Source of the DNA: Phycisphaerales bacterium
GTDB taxonomy: Bacteria > Planctomycetota > Phycisphaerae > UBA1845 > UTPLA1
Length of the DNA stretch: 64,000 nt
NCBI GenBank assembly: GCA_020639075.1
Contig: JACKHI010000002.1
Span: 434,001-498,000, forward strand
Direction of reading: 5' to 3'
Shown here: piece after piece, positions 8,627-17,794 of the stretch
Position numbering within the stretch: position 1 is the stretch's first letter
How the letters are laid out: every line of letters begins with the position of its first letter
The notes under the pieces: generated by a model
Told to the model about the DNA's origin: nothing
Databases searched by the model: none
Seen by the model: the letters and a program-made list of their open reading frames with translations, nothing else
Position numbers and translations under genes: made by a program

Positions 8627-9958
8627 ATGGACACACAATCCTGTGGCTCCGATCCGGAGCCTGGCGGCGATCGCCGCGATGGCGTTTCTTTGACAGTATT
8701 GGAGCAACCGGAACACGACGGTCGCGAGGGGGCGGTGCGTCCCAGGAGCCGGCGGACCCCCATCCGGCGTCCGAAGCTGGATTGCGTTTCGGGTGTTGCG
8801 TTTCGGCGGGAGTTCTTTCGCGACTCAACAGTTGACGAATGGAGTGACTGGAACTGGCAGTTGCGCAAGCGTATTCGCGATCTCGCCGGTCTCGAGCGGA
8901 TATTCGGTCTGACGGATGAAGAGCGGGCGGCGGTGCAGGCGACGGGTGGTCATTTGCCTGTCGGAATCACGCCGTACTACGCGTCGCTGATCGATCGAAA
9001 CGATCCTGCCGATCCGATTCGCAGGACGATGATCCCGCTGGCTGGTGAGTTTCAGACGGGGCCCGGCGAGGCCGACGATCCGTTGGCCGAGGATTCGTTC
9101 ATGCCGGTTCCGGGTCTGGTTCATCGGTATCCGGATCGCGTGTTGTTCCTGGTAACGAACTTCTGCGCGACGTATTGCCGCTATTGCACTCGCGGCCGGC
9201 TGGTCGGCCAGACGGGCGAATACCACTTCAATACGAAGCAATACGAGGCGGCAATCGCCTACGTCGAGGCGAATCCGCAGATTCGCGACGTACTGCTGTC
9301 GGGCGGGGATCCGCTGACGATGAGCGACGATCGGATCGAGTGGATCCTGTCGCGGTTGCATGCGATTCCGCATATCGAGTTCCTTCGAATCGGCTCGAAG
9401 GTTCCCGTCGTGTTGCCGCAACGGATCACGCCGGCACTGTGCAAAATGCTCCGACGATTCCATCCGTTTTGGCTGAGCATCCACTTCATGCATCCAAACG
9501 AGATCACGCCGGAAGTCGCGCAAGCCTGCGGACGCCTGGCGGATGCGGGTATCCCACTCGGCGCCCAGATCGTCCTGACGCGCGGCGTCAACGACGATGT
9601 CGATACGATGAAACGCCTCGTGCTCGGTCTGCTCAAGATCCGGGTACGACCTTACTACATCTATCAATGCGATCCGATTTCGGGCTCGGCACATCTGCGA
9701 ACGCCGATCGAGAAGGGCCTGGAGATCGTCTCGGGGTTGCGGGGTTTCGTGACCGGCTACGCCGTTCCGACGTTTGTCGTGGACGCTCCGGGGGGCGGTG
9801 GCAAGATCCCGTTGTATCCCGATACGCTGGTCGGCCGGGATGGTGACTACGCTTTGTTCCGGAACTACGAAGGCAAGTCGTATCGATACTACGATCCGCA
9901 GCCGTTGTCGGTCGAACGACCGACAGTGCTTACCGCGGGGGAGTTCGCCGGATCATGA
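8627..9958 (+). CDS. KamA-family radical SAM aminomutase (probable lysine 2,3-aminomutase)
   Basis: Radical-SAM, PLP-dependent aminomutase, 443 aa. The [4Fe-4S] motif is CATYCRYC (~residues 180-187). The PLP-binding lysine lies in DAPGGGGK (~392). Both aspartates that bind the lysine substrate in clostridial lysine 2,3-aminomutase appear present (YQCDPISGS; VDAPGGGGK). The expected reaction is L-lysine to L-beta-lysine, although some KamA relatives act on other amino acids or on elongation factor P. The N-terminal ~65 residues are charged, low-complexity and not conserved-looking. It is the first gene of a five-gene operon with overlapping genes; its ATGA overlaps the next start. The neighbours (two ligases, deacetylase, acetyltransferases) suggest that beta-lysine is built into a small molecule. 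Confidence 0.85.
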   Translation: MDTQSCGSDPEPGGDRRDGVSLTVLEQPEHDGREGAVRPRSRRTPIRRPKLDCVSGVAFRREFFRDSTVDEWSDWNWQLRKRIRDLAGLERIFGLTDEERAAVQATGGHLPVGITPYYASLIDRNDPADPIRRTMIPLAGEFQTGPGEADDPLAEDSFMPVPGLVHRYPDRVLFLVTNFCATYCRYCTRGRLVGQTGEYHFNTKQYEAAIAYVEANPQIRDVLLSGGDPLTMSDDRIEWILSRLHAIPHIEFLRIGSKVPVVLPQRITPALCKMLRRFHPFWLSIHFMHPNEITPEVAQACGRLADAGIPLGAQIVLTRGVNDDVDTMKRLVLGLLKIRVRPYYIYQCDPISGSAHLRTPIEKGLEIVSGLRGFVTGYAVPTFVVDAPGGGGKIPLYPDTLVGRDGDYALFRNYEGKSYRYYDPQPLSVERPTVLTAGEFAGS

Positions 9959-10980
9959 AAATCGGGATGACATTCGACCTGCGGGAGACTTACCTGGCGG
10001 AAGGCTATGGTGAGGAGGAGACGGCGGAGTTCGATCGGACTGAGACGATTGACGAATTGGACGCTGCGCTGACGGCGCTGGGTCACGAGACGGATCGTAT
10101 CGGTCACGCTCGCCGGCTTGTGGATCGCCTGGCAGCGGGGGATCGCTGGGAACTTGTGTTCAATATCGCCGAAGGGCTGTATGGCCTGGGACGAGAAGCT
10201 CAGGTTCCGGGTATCCTGGACGCCTATCAGATTCCCTACACGTTTTCCGATCCGCTGACGCTCTCGCTGACGCTCCACAAGGGGCTGACGAAGCGCGTGT
10301 TGCGGGATTGCGGCATCCCGACGACGCCGTTTTTCGAGGTTTCCGAATTGAGCGATGTGGATCGAGTTGATCTTCCATATCCGCTCTTCGTCAAGCCCGT
10401 CGCGGAGGGAACTTCGAAGGGGATCGACAGCAAATCCCGTGTGACCAGTCCAGCTGAGCTGCGAAATACGTGCGAGCGGATCCTGCGGGAATTCAAGCAG
10501 GCGGCGCTGGTCGAGCCTTTCCTGGCGGGGCGGGAGTTCACGGTCGGGATTCTGGGGACGGGGCGCGACGCGTCGGCGATCGGGACCCTCGAAGTCGAAC
10601 TGCTCGACTCGGCCGAACAATACTCCTGCACCTACGTCAACAAGGAGCAGTGCGAGGAACTCTGCCGATACGCCCTGGCGCCCCGGTCCATCAGTGATGA
10701 GGCTGAACGGATCGCGCTTGCCGCATGGCGGTCGCTCGGGTGCCGCGACGGCGGTCGTGTGGACGTGCGAGCCGACGAAGACGGCAATCTGTTCGTGCTC
10801 GAAGTCAATCCGCTTCCCGGCCTGCATCCGAGCCATTCCGATCTGCCCATTCTCTGCACGAAAGTCGGCATGTCGCACGGCTCGCTGATCGAGCGCATTG
10901 TGGCGTCCGCCCAGCGTCGAGTCCGATCGTGTGGAGCCGGAGGCGTCAGTGCAATTGCCGAAGAGGCGATGGCGTCGTGA
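9955..10980 (+). CDS. ATP-grasp ligase, D-alanine-D-alanine ligase-like (first)
   Basis: 341-aa ATP-grasp protein. The Ddl-like N-terminal part contains FNIAEGLYGLGREAQVPGIL, corresponding to the Ddl segment that precedes the hinge. The ATP-binding central domain has PLFVKPVAEGTSKGI, and the Mg-binding end reads FVLEVNPLPGLHPSHSDLP. The N-terminal serine/His pattern of true Ddl is altered, so it probably joins a substrate other than D-Ala to an amine using ATP, forming an amide with acyl-phosphate chemistry. It starts at ATG 9955 inside the stop of the aminomutase gene (ATGA) and ends in GTGA with the next ligase, indicating strict co-expression. Confidence 0.82.
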   Translation: MKIGMTFDLRETYLAEGYGEEETAEFDRTETIDELDAALTALGHETDRIGHARRLVDRLAAGDRWELVFNIAEGLYGLGREAQVPGILDAYQIPYTFSDPLTLSLTLHKGLTKRVLRDCGIPTTPFFEVSELSDVDRVDLPYPLFVKPVAEGTSKGIDSKSRVTSPAELRNTCERILREFKQAALVEPFLAGREFTVGILGTGRDASAIGTLEVELLDSAEQYSCTYVNKEQCEELCRYALAPRSISDEAERIALAAWRSLGCRDGGRVDVRADEDGNLFVLEVNPLPGLHPSHSDLPILCTKVGMSHGSLIERIVASAQRRVRSCGAGGVSAIAEEAMAS

Positions 10981-11981
10981 AGATCGTCATTCTGCACGAC
11001 GAGATCGACGAAAACAGCCGACTCGACGAGATTGATGCTCTGCAGCAGGCGGCACTGGTCGGCGCTGCGCTGCGGAACCTGGGGCACGATGTCGAGACGG
11101 AGGGCGTGAGCCCGGATCTCGGTGCATTGTCGGCGATGCTCGATGCCAGCCATCCAGATGTCGTGTTCAACCTGGTGGAATCGTTGGGCGGGCACGGTCG
11201 GCTGGTCCATGTCATCCCATCGATGCTGGAAGCCTGGGGCATTCCGTTCACGGGCGGGGGGAGCAGCGTCTGTCTGCTGACGACGTGCAAGCCGCTCGCA
11301 AAATCATGGCTGCATCAGGACGGGATATGCACGCCGGCCTGGCGATATCCGCGATCCGCGTCTTCCGTCGAACTCACGCCGCCTTGCGTGTGCATCGTCA
11401 AGCCTGCGTGGGAGGACGCGTCGGTGGGAATCGAGGACGACGCAGTGATTCACGTCGCGGGAATGAGCGAACTGGATGCGGCGCTCGATGCCGCGTCGAC
11501 GAAGTTCGGGGACGTCTTCGCCGAGCTATTCCTGGACGGCCGCGAGTTCAATGTTTCACTACTGGCGGACGGCGACGATGTGGAGGTGCTGCCGGTCGCC
11601 GAAATCGAGTTTGTCGATTTCCCGTCCGACAAGCCGCGAATCGTCGGTTATTCGGCGAAGTGGTCGGAGGGTTCATTTGAATACGGGGCGACACAAAGAC
11701 GATTCGGGTTCTCCGGGGCGGACGAGTCGCTGATCGGTCAACTTCGCGAACTGGCCGCCAAGTGTTGGCGCCTGTTTGATTTGCGCGGGTACGCGCGAGT
11801 GGACTTTCGCGCCGACGCGGAGGGACATCCGTGGGTGATCGAGGTCAACACGAATCCGTGTCTCGCCGCGGACGCGGGTTTCCTGGCTGCGGCCCGGCAA
11901 CGCGGACTGACGACTGAAGCCGTGATCGAGCGAATCCTCGCGGCGTCCTCTGTCCGGAAGGAAGTACAGTCTCATGCTTAG
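10977..11981 (+). CDS. ATP-grasp ligase (second), Ddl-like
   Basis: 334-aa ATP-grasp protein, only distantly similar to the preceding one. Recognisable parts are DVVFNLVESLGGHGRLVHV near residue 60-80, the ATP-binding segment CIVKPAWEDASVGI, and the metal-binding end WVIEVNTNPCLAADAGFL. I place the start at GTG 10977, sharing GTGA with the upstream stop; a longer frame exists but would run far into the first ligase gene. Two sequential, different ligases suggest two amide bonds made in one pathway, or ligation at both ends of a beta-amino acid. The substrate is unknown. Confidence 0.8.
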   Translation: MKIVILHDEIDENSRLDEIDALQQAALVGAALRNLGHDVETEGVSPDLGALSAMLDASHPDVVFNLVESLGGHGRLVHVIPSMLEAWGIPFTGGGSSVCLLTTCKPLAKSWLHQDGICTPAWRYPRSASSVELTPPCVCIVKPAWEDASVGIEDDAVIHVAGMSELDAALDAASTKFGDVFAELFLDGREFNVSLLADGDDVEVLPVAEIEFVDFPSDKPRIVGYSAKWSEGSFEYGATQRRFGFSGADESLIGQLRELAAKCWRLFDLRGYARVDFRADAEGHPWVIEVNTNPCLAADAGFLAAARQRGLTTEAVIERILAASSVRKEVQSHA

Positions 11982-13773
11982 GATACGACGCGTCTTCGAC
12001 GATCTGTTGCCGATCGACGCGCGCGAGATCAGCCAGGTCCAACAGATGTTGCGGGATCAGTTTCCCGGGGTGGACGCCGAGGAAATCGCGGCGCTGCCGC
12101 AGAAGCTGCGGGATCCGCTGACGCACAAGTTCCGTTCGTTCCTCTACGTCGCCGACGACGTCAACGGGATCGTCCGTGGTTTCGCGCTGGTCTCGCACGA
12201 TCCGGGGCTTCGCTTCTGGTATCTCGACTACATTGCGGCATCTTTGCGCGGCACAGGCGGCGGCGTCGGCGGGGCACTCTACACGCGTCTGCGCGACGAG
12301 GCGATCGCGAGCGACGCGATCGGCCTGTTCTTCGAATGCCCGCCCGACGAGCCGGAGAGCGTCGAAGACGCCGCGATTCTCAAGCAGAACGTCGCTCGAT
12401 TGCGATTCTACGAGCGTTTCGGCGTGCGGCCTCTGGCGGATAACGCGTACGACGCGCCCATCAAGCCCGGGCAGCTCGACATGCCGTACCTCATGTACGA
12501 CGACCTTGATAGCGGCCGGCCGCTTCCGAGGCGCACGGCGCAGCTTGTCAGCCGCGCGATTCTGGAACGTAAGTACGCGACAATGTGTCCGCCGGACTAC
12601 GTGAAGAAGGTCGTGGAGTCTTTTCGTGACGATCCCGTCCACGTCCGTCCGCCGCGCTACCACAAGAGCGCTCAACCTGTTCATCCGGCGTCGTCCGGCC
12701 CGGTTCCCGGCCATAACTCTGTTGCGCTTGTCGTCAACGACAAACATGATATCCATCACGTGCGAGATCGCGGCTACGTCGAAGCGCCGGTTCGCATCTC
12801 CGCGATTCTGAGTGAGCTGGAAAAGACGCCGTTCTTCCACAAAGTCGCTCCGCGCGACTTCGGCGAGCGGCACATCCGGGCTGTTCACGACAACGGCTTC
12901 GTTGATTATCTCAAACGCGCGTGCGCGTCGGTTCCGCCGGGGAAATCTGTCTATCCATATGTATTTCCCATCCGCAACCAATCGCGACCGCCCAAGGAGC
13001 TTTCCGTTCGGGCGGGCTACTACTGCATCGATACATTCACGCCGCTGAATCAAAACGCATTTCTGGCGGCGAAGCGCGCCGTCGATTGCTCGTTGACGGC
13101 GGCCGAGGAACTGCTCAAGGGGGAGCGATTGGCTTATGCGCTGGTGCGACCGCCGGGGCATCATGCCGAGCGGAAGTCGTTCGGCGGCTTCTGCTATTTC
13201 TGCAATGCGGCGATTGCCGCGCATTATCTCTCGCAGCACGGTCGCGTCGCGATGCTCGATATCGACTATCATCACGGTAACGGGCAGGAGGACATTTTTT
13301 ATGATCGCAGCGATATACTGACGGTGTCGATCCACGGGCATCCGAGCTTTGCGTACCCGTATTTCAGCGGATTCGCGGAGGATGCCGGCAATGGCAATGC
13401 CGAGGGGGCCAACGTCAATCTCCCGTTGCCGGAGTCGGTCGACGGCGAGCGGTTCCGTGCGACGCTTCGAAAGGCGTTTGCGAAGATTCGCGAGTTCGAT
13501 CCCAGATTCCTCGTCGTACCGTTGGGGCTGGATCCGGCCAAAGGCGATCCGACGGGGACCTGGTCGCTTGCGCCGAAGGACTTCAAGGAGAACGGTCGCA
13601 TGATCGGCGAACTTCACCTGCCAACGCTTGTCGTGCAGGAGGGCGGCTATCGAACCCGAACGCTGGGTATCAACGCACGATCGTTCTTTGAGGGTCTGAC
13701 GGCAGGGCATTTCGCAGTCGTGGCGCCGCCGGGAAATGGAAAGAAGACTGCAAAGAAAGATGCGCCACGATGA
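11974..13773 (+). CDS. GNAT-HDAC fusion: acetyltransferase domain plus acetylpolyamine amidohydrolase-like deacetylase
   Basis: 599-aa bifunctional protein. Residues 1-~190 look like a GNAT fold (FLYVADDVNGIVRGFALVSH, then RGTGGGVGGALYTRLRDEA as the acetyl-CoA loop, and NVARLRFYERFGVRPL). Residues ~245-590 are a zinc-dependent HDAC/acetylpolyamine amidohydrolase domain: RPPGHHAE, MLDIDYHHGNGQEDIFY with Asp/His metal ligands, LGLDPAKGDPTGTW with the third ligand, and EGGYRTRTLG. One polypeptide thus carries an apparent acetylating and a deacetylating module. The start ATG overlaps the preceding stop by 8 bases. With the kamA-like and ligase genes it would fit removal or placement of an N-acetyl group on a lysine-like amine; this role is inference. 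Confidence 0.85.
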   Translation: MLRIRRVFDDLLPIDAREISQVQQMLRDQFPGVDAEEIAALPQKLRDPLTHKFRSFLYVADDVNGIVRGFALVSHDPGLRFWYLDYIAASLRGTGGGVGGALYTRLRDEAIASDAIGLFFECPPDEPESVEDAAILKQNVARLRFYERFGVRPLADNAYDAPIKPGQLDMPYLMYDDLDSGRPLPRRTAQLVSRAILERKYATMCPPDYVKKVVESFRDDPVHVRPPRYHKSAQPVHPASSGPVPGHNSVALVVNDKHDIHHVRDRGYVEAPVRISAILSELEKTPFFHKVAPRDFGERHIRAVHDNGFVDYLKRACASVPPGKSVYPYVFPIRNQSRPPKELSVRAGYYCIDTFTPLNQNAFLAAKRAVDCSLTAAEELLKGERLAYALVRPPGHHAERKSFGGFCYFCNAAIAAHYLSQHGRVAMLDIDYHHGNGQEDIFYDRSDILTVSIHGHPSFAYPYFSGFAEDAGNGNAEGANVNLPLPESVDGERFRATLRKAFAKIREFDPRFLVVPLGLDPAKGDPTGTWSLAPKDFKENGRMIGELHLPTLVVQEGGYRTRTLGINARSFFEGLTAGHFAVVAPPGNGKKTAKKDAPR

Positions 13774-14291
13774 GCATGCACACTAAAACCGGAACGTCGC
13801 AGCGGACCATCGTGTTGCGAACCCGACTGAAACCGACGGATCCGGACGCTGTCCGCGCACTCGTCGCTGCGACGGGCCGTTTCAGCGACGCGGAAGTCGC
13901 CATTGCGGGCGAACTGGTTGACGAGTGCATCCTGCGGGGGACGGAATCCGGTTATTGGTTCGTCGTCGCGGAGATTGGCGAGTCATTCGTCGGGTACGCC
14001 TGTTTCGGTCCGATTCCGTGCACGACTGCGAGTTTTGATCTGTATTGGATCGCCGTCGAACCGTCGAGTCAGAACGGCGGCATCGGGCGACGGCTGATTG
14101 AAGACGTCGAACGACAGGTTGCGGAATCGGGCGGGACGAGAATCTACGTTGATACGTCCGGACGTGAGGCGTACACAGCGACGCGCGCGTTCTACGAACG
14201 AATGGGCTACGAGCGGGCGGCGGTCCTGAAGGACTTCTATGCGCCTGGTGACGACAAGGTCATCTTTGCAAAGGTTCTGCGGCAGGATTGA
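13770..14291 (+). CDS. GNAT N-acetyltransferase
   Basis: 173-aa stand-alone GNAT: WFVVAEIGESFVGYACFGPI (beta strand and amphipathic part), LYWIAVEPSSQNGGIGRRLI (acetyl-CoA pyrophosphate loop, an N-G-G-I-G version of Q/RxxGxG/A), and TRAFYERMGYERAAVLKDFY at the end. It starts at ATG 13770 within the stop of the fusion gene and is the last gene of the operon. In archaeal and clostridial N-epsilon-acetyl-beta-lysine synthesis the aminomutase (ablA) is paired with an acetyltransferase (ablB), so this could be the beta-lysine acetyltransferase, but the extra ligases point to a different end product. Confidence 0.85.
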   Translation: MSMHTKTGTSQRTIVLRTRLKPTDPDAVRALVAATGRFSDAEVAIAGELVDECILRGTESGYWFVVAEIGESFVGYACFGPIPCTTASFDLYWIAVEPSSQNGGIGRRLIEDVERQVAESGGTRIYVDTSGREAYTATRAFYERMGYERAAVLKDFYAPGDDKVIFAKVLRQD

Positions 14292-14439
14292 GGGGAAACG
14301 GCGTCTTGGAATCACGTTGCGGCATTGCGCCAAGTGCGTCGCTGCGAGGGGGGCGATCGGAGCCTGTCGAAGATTGATGGGTTTGGTCCTGTCAGGCGCA
14401 TGGCTGCGTGGGGCGTGAGATTGCAGGACGAATGAGGCG

Positions 14440-17400
14440 TCACTGTCGGTTGTCGATCGCCCGCCTCAAGATGATCTGATGGGCGATTTGTCGATCTCGT
14501 TTTGAGAGGGAGTTGTTCATTTCTATCTGATCCGCGACCGTCGCCGGGTCGCTGTGTTCGTTGAAGAGCGCGTCAATCTGCGGTGTTAGTTCAGCAGTGC
14601 GCTCCCGGTAGTCTTCGCGAGCCGCCAGCAGATCGCGCAACGGTTCGACGCCCCAGCGTCGAATTGTGTAATCACCGGATGCTGAGAAAATGGTACGACC
14701 GTCGGACGTGATGGCTAGCGCGTGAACGGTGTCGAGGTGGCCGCGCAAGTCAATCAATTCGGCCATGGTGTTCAGATCCCAAAGGCGAACGGTTCGGTCT
14801 TGTGAACCTGAAAGGAGTATGTCGCGCTCCGGCATTTTGGCGATGCAGGTCACGATATCGCTGTGCCCACGCAGCGTGTGGGTCTCATCCCCTGACTCAA
14901 CGTCGTACAGTGAAATGCCGTAGTTACGCATCGCGACGGCCAGCGTGCGGTTGTTGTCGAGGAGCAGCGTCGCGGAAACAACCGGAAGGTTCCACTCTCG
15001 GATCAACTCAAAAGAGTCAAATTTGAATACAGACAGAATGCTGGTGCCGTATTTCGCTGAGGCGATCATTCGGCCATTCGGTTCGATGCTCCATCGGCTG
15101 AGCCACGGATGTTCTGACAGGACGGCATATGAATCCGCATCGCGCAGCTGCGTGTTTCCGACGATAAATCGCCCGGTTGAAACGAATTCAAGACCTTCAT
15201 CCAGATCACTATCAAGCCGGGCTATTTTCTCTCCTGACCGCATATCGAACACGACGGAATTCACGAGGAGTCGGCGTCCATCCGGTGAAAAACTGACGGT
15301 ATGAACTTTTGCTTCCTGAGCCGTCGACAAACGGGCGATCGGAAAACTCGTTTGAACATCCCAGACGAGGATTTCCTTCCCGGACGATACCAACATCGAT
15401 CCGTCCGGGCTGATTCCCATCGCCGAGACGATCCACTTGTGCCCTCTCATGACCGACAGATGCTCGGGAGACTCCGTGCTCCAAACGAAAATACGGTCCG
15501 CCGACGCGCTGACGAGATTTTTTCCGTCATGATCGAAGGCAACGGCGTAGATTGGATTGCGATGCCCGACCATCGTTGATAACAATCGGCCGGACTCGGT
15601 GTCCCAGGTTTTCAATAACCGATCCTCTCCGCCTGTAACAATCGTCGAACCGTCCGGGCTGATCGCCAGCGCCAGGATTGCGTCGCGATGCGCGTCAAGG
15701 TTCAGCCATTTCCGGTCGCCATTATGGGCAATGTCAAACAGCGTAATTCGTCGGTCATATCCGGTAATTACCAGATAGCGTCCATCCGGTGTGAAAACGG
15801 CGTTCGACACGCCTTCCGGAGGTTGCTCGAGAATAACGGGTTCATCTGAATCGTCGTTATTGAAAAGCCACGTATGTTCGTTGTTCCATCCGACATATCG
15901 GCGCCCATCTTGACTGAAGACCATTCGCGTACGTGAGACGTTGTTTTCGGGCAGCCCGTGCAACGGCGACGTCCAGCCTTCAATTGACTTTTCGGCTACC
16001 TGTTGTGTAGAGGGAGGCATTGCGGTCGCATTGGGCCTCAGATCAAAATGCCGTATTTCCTTTCCGGTTGTCGAATTTCGAATTGAAACTTGGTCTTGGT
16101 TCGAAGCAACAACAAGTCGATCTCCATCAAAATCAGGCGCAAACCACCGAACGTTGTCTTCCGACCATGCATTGAGCCTTTCCAAGGAAGCTGTTTTCCA
16201 AGTGAGGACGTCAACAGCCTTGGAAATTGGATTCAGCCTTGCCAGATGGATGTGTCGGCTATCCGAATCGAACCAAACGTGCACAAAGCCGCGCGCATAG
16301 ATTTCATTGCCGTATTGGTCGCTTTGAGGCGCAAAACTCGCGGCGCGAAGACTCTGGTCCATTCGACTGCTGAGATGGTCCCAATCCCAGTTGCGAAGCG
16401 ATTCAGGGGCCGCCAGCAGATGGAGCTCCGCCGTGGCAATGTCGTTTTCACGAAGTGCCGCGGCTGCTGCGGATATTGATGCTCGATACGAGGCTTTCCG
16501 AGCGTTGGCTTCCCGCTCGCTCGCCAGTCGCGCGTTGTGATTGGCTCTGATTCCGAAGACCGTTGCCACGACTGCGCCGATCAAGCTCGCCACCACTGTC
16601 GCGATGACACCGATGACAAGCGTCTTGTTTCGTCGGGTGAACTTGCGAAGTTGATATAACGAACTGACCGGTCTGGCCTGGAGAGGTTCGTGTGCGAGGT
16701 AGCGACGGATATCAGCGGCGATTGCCGCCGGCGACGCGTAGCGGCGTTCTTTGTTTTTCTCCAGAGCCTTGTAGAGGATCGTGTCAATATCACCGCGGAA
16801 CGCTCGATCCATGGAACTGAGCCGCGATGGCTCATCCTCCTGGATCACTCGGATCGCTTCCGGAATGGAGCGGTTCTTCAAGTCATGCGGCATTCTGCCC
16901 GACAGCAAGTCGTACAGCACCACACCCAGCGAGTAGACATCCGTTCTCTCATCCACGGCATCCGGATCGCCCTGCACCTGTTCAGGACTCATAAACGGAA
17001 TGGTCCCGACGATTTGTCCCGCATGCGTCTGAAGCGAGGCGGCAAATGGCTCGGCGTGTGTTTCGCGCGAGACGCCGAAATCCAGCACTTTCGGTTGACC
17101 GTCCCGCTCGACAAGGATGTTGTTTGGCTTCAGATCTCGATGAACGACACCGTTGTCGTGCGCGTGCTGAATTGCGTCGCAGACCATCGCAAACAGCTGG
17201 AGTTTCTCGTTGATCGAAAGGGCGTTTTCTTGCACATAGTCGTCGATCGGCACTCCTGGAACCAATTCCATTGCAATAAACGGCTGCCGCAATCGGATGC
17301 CGGTCGCGGACTCCGACTCCGCGACCCCGGCCTCGAAGATCTGCGTTATTCCAGGATGGCGCATCCGGCCGAGTGCGTTGGCTTCGCGCTGGAACCGGCG

Positions 17401-17793
17401 TAGGACGGCAGGGCTGCCGAATCCGGGCGGCAGAATTTTCAGTGCGACGGTGCGACTTGGGTTTTCTTGTTCGGCTTCGTAAACGACTCCCATTCCGCCG
17501 CGCCCGATCTGACGAACGACTTTGTATCGACCGATCTGCTGGGGAACATCGGCGACGGATTCTGATTCGGCGAGTTCGTGCGAGAGGATGACGGCGCCGG
17601 CGCCCTTTCGCGAATCTGCAAGCGCTGCGTCCTCATTTTCGTCGGCCGCCAGCATGCGTTCGACTTGTGCCCTCAGCGCTTCATTGCCGTTGCAATGGGC
17701 GTCGAGCGCCTCCGGTCGTTTGTCGCGTGGCAGGTCGCAGACGCAATCGAACACAGCGATCGCCCGCCGGATTTCGTCTGTCCGCTGAGTCAT
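14440..17793 (-). CDS. Membrane Ser/Thr protein kinase with C-terminal WD40 repeats
   Basis: 1117 aa. Residues ~88-370 form a Hanks-type kinase: glycine loop IGRGGMGVVYEAEQ, catalytic Lys in VALKILPP, HRDLKPNNIL, DFGVSRE and MSPEQVQGDPDA. A single membrane helix follows at ~395-417 (VIGVIATVVASLIGAVVATV). The outer part, from ~470, carries WD40-type beta-propeller blades (AISPDGSTIVTGGEDRLLKT; LSGSQDRTVRLWDLNTM). This layout is frequent in planctomycetes. Its start is one base downstream of the ECF sigma stop, so sigma factor and kinase are co-transcribed. A likely role is phosphorylation-dependent control linked to that sigma factor; the target is unknown. Confidence 0.92.
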   Translation of the reverse strand: MTQRTDEIRRAIAVFDCVCDLPRDKRPEALDAHCNGNEALRAQVERMLAADENEDAALADSRKGAGAVILSHELAESESVADVPQQIGRYKVVRQIGRGGMGVVYEAEQENPSRTVALKILPPGFGSPAVLRRFQREANALGRMRHPGITQIFEAGVAESESATGIRLRQPFIAMELVPGVPIDDYVQENALSINEKLQLFAMVCDAIQHAHDNGVVHRDLKPNNILVERDGQPKVLDFGVSRETHAEPFAASLQTHAGQIVGTIPFMSPEQVQGDPDAVDERTDVYSLGVVLYDLLSGRMPHDLKNRSIPEAIRVIQEDEPSRLSSMDRAFRGDIDTILYKALEKNKERRYASPAAIAADIRRYLAHEPLQARPVSSLYQLRKFTRRNKTLVIGVIATVVASLIGAVVATVFGIRANHNARLASEREANARKASYRASISAAAAALRENDIATAELHLLAAPESLRNWDWDHLSSRMDQSLRAASFAPQSDQYGNEIYARGFVHVWFDSDSRHIHLARLNPISKAVDVLTWKTASLERLNAWSEDNVRWFAPDFDGDRLVVASNQDQVSIRNSTTGKEIRHFDLRPNATAMPPSTQQVAEKSIEGWTSPLHGLPENNVSRTRMVFSQDGRRYVGWNNEHTWLFNNDDSDEPVILEQPPEGVSNAVFTPDGRYLVITGYDRRITLFDIAHNGDRKWLNLDAHRDAILALAISPDGSTIVTGGEDRLLKTWDTESGRLLSTMVGHRNPIYAVAFDHDGKNLVSASADRIFVWSTESPEHLSVMRGHKWIVSAMGISPDGSMLVSSGKEILVWDVQTSFPIARLSTAQEAKVHTVSFSPDGRRLLVNSVVFDMRSGEKIARLDSDLDEGLEFVSTGRFIVGNTQLRDADSYAVLSEHPWLSRWSIEPNGRMIASAKYGTSILSVFKFDSFELIREWNLPVVSATLLLDNNRTLAVAMRNYGISLYDVESGDETHTLRGHSDIVTCIAKMPERDILLSGSQDRTVRLWDLNTMAELIDLRGHLDTVHALAITSDGRTIFSASGDYTIRRWGVEPLRDLLAAREDYRERTAELTPQIDALFNEHSDPATVADQIEMNNSLSKRDRQIAHQIILRRAIDNRQ

Positions 17794-17794
17794 T

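Noticed and set aside
11845..13710. 621-codon minus-strand open frame opposite the second ligase and GNAT-HDAC genes
   Set aside because: The plus strand has clear family motifs and overlapping gene junctions throughout; the antisense product is Arg-rich without recognisable motifs.
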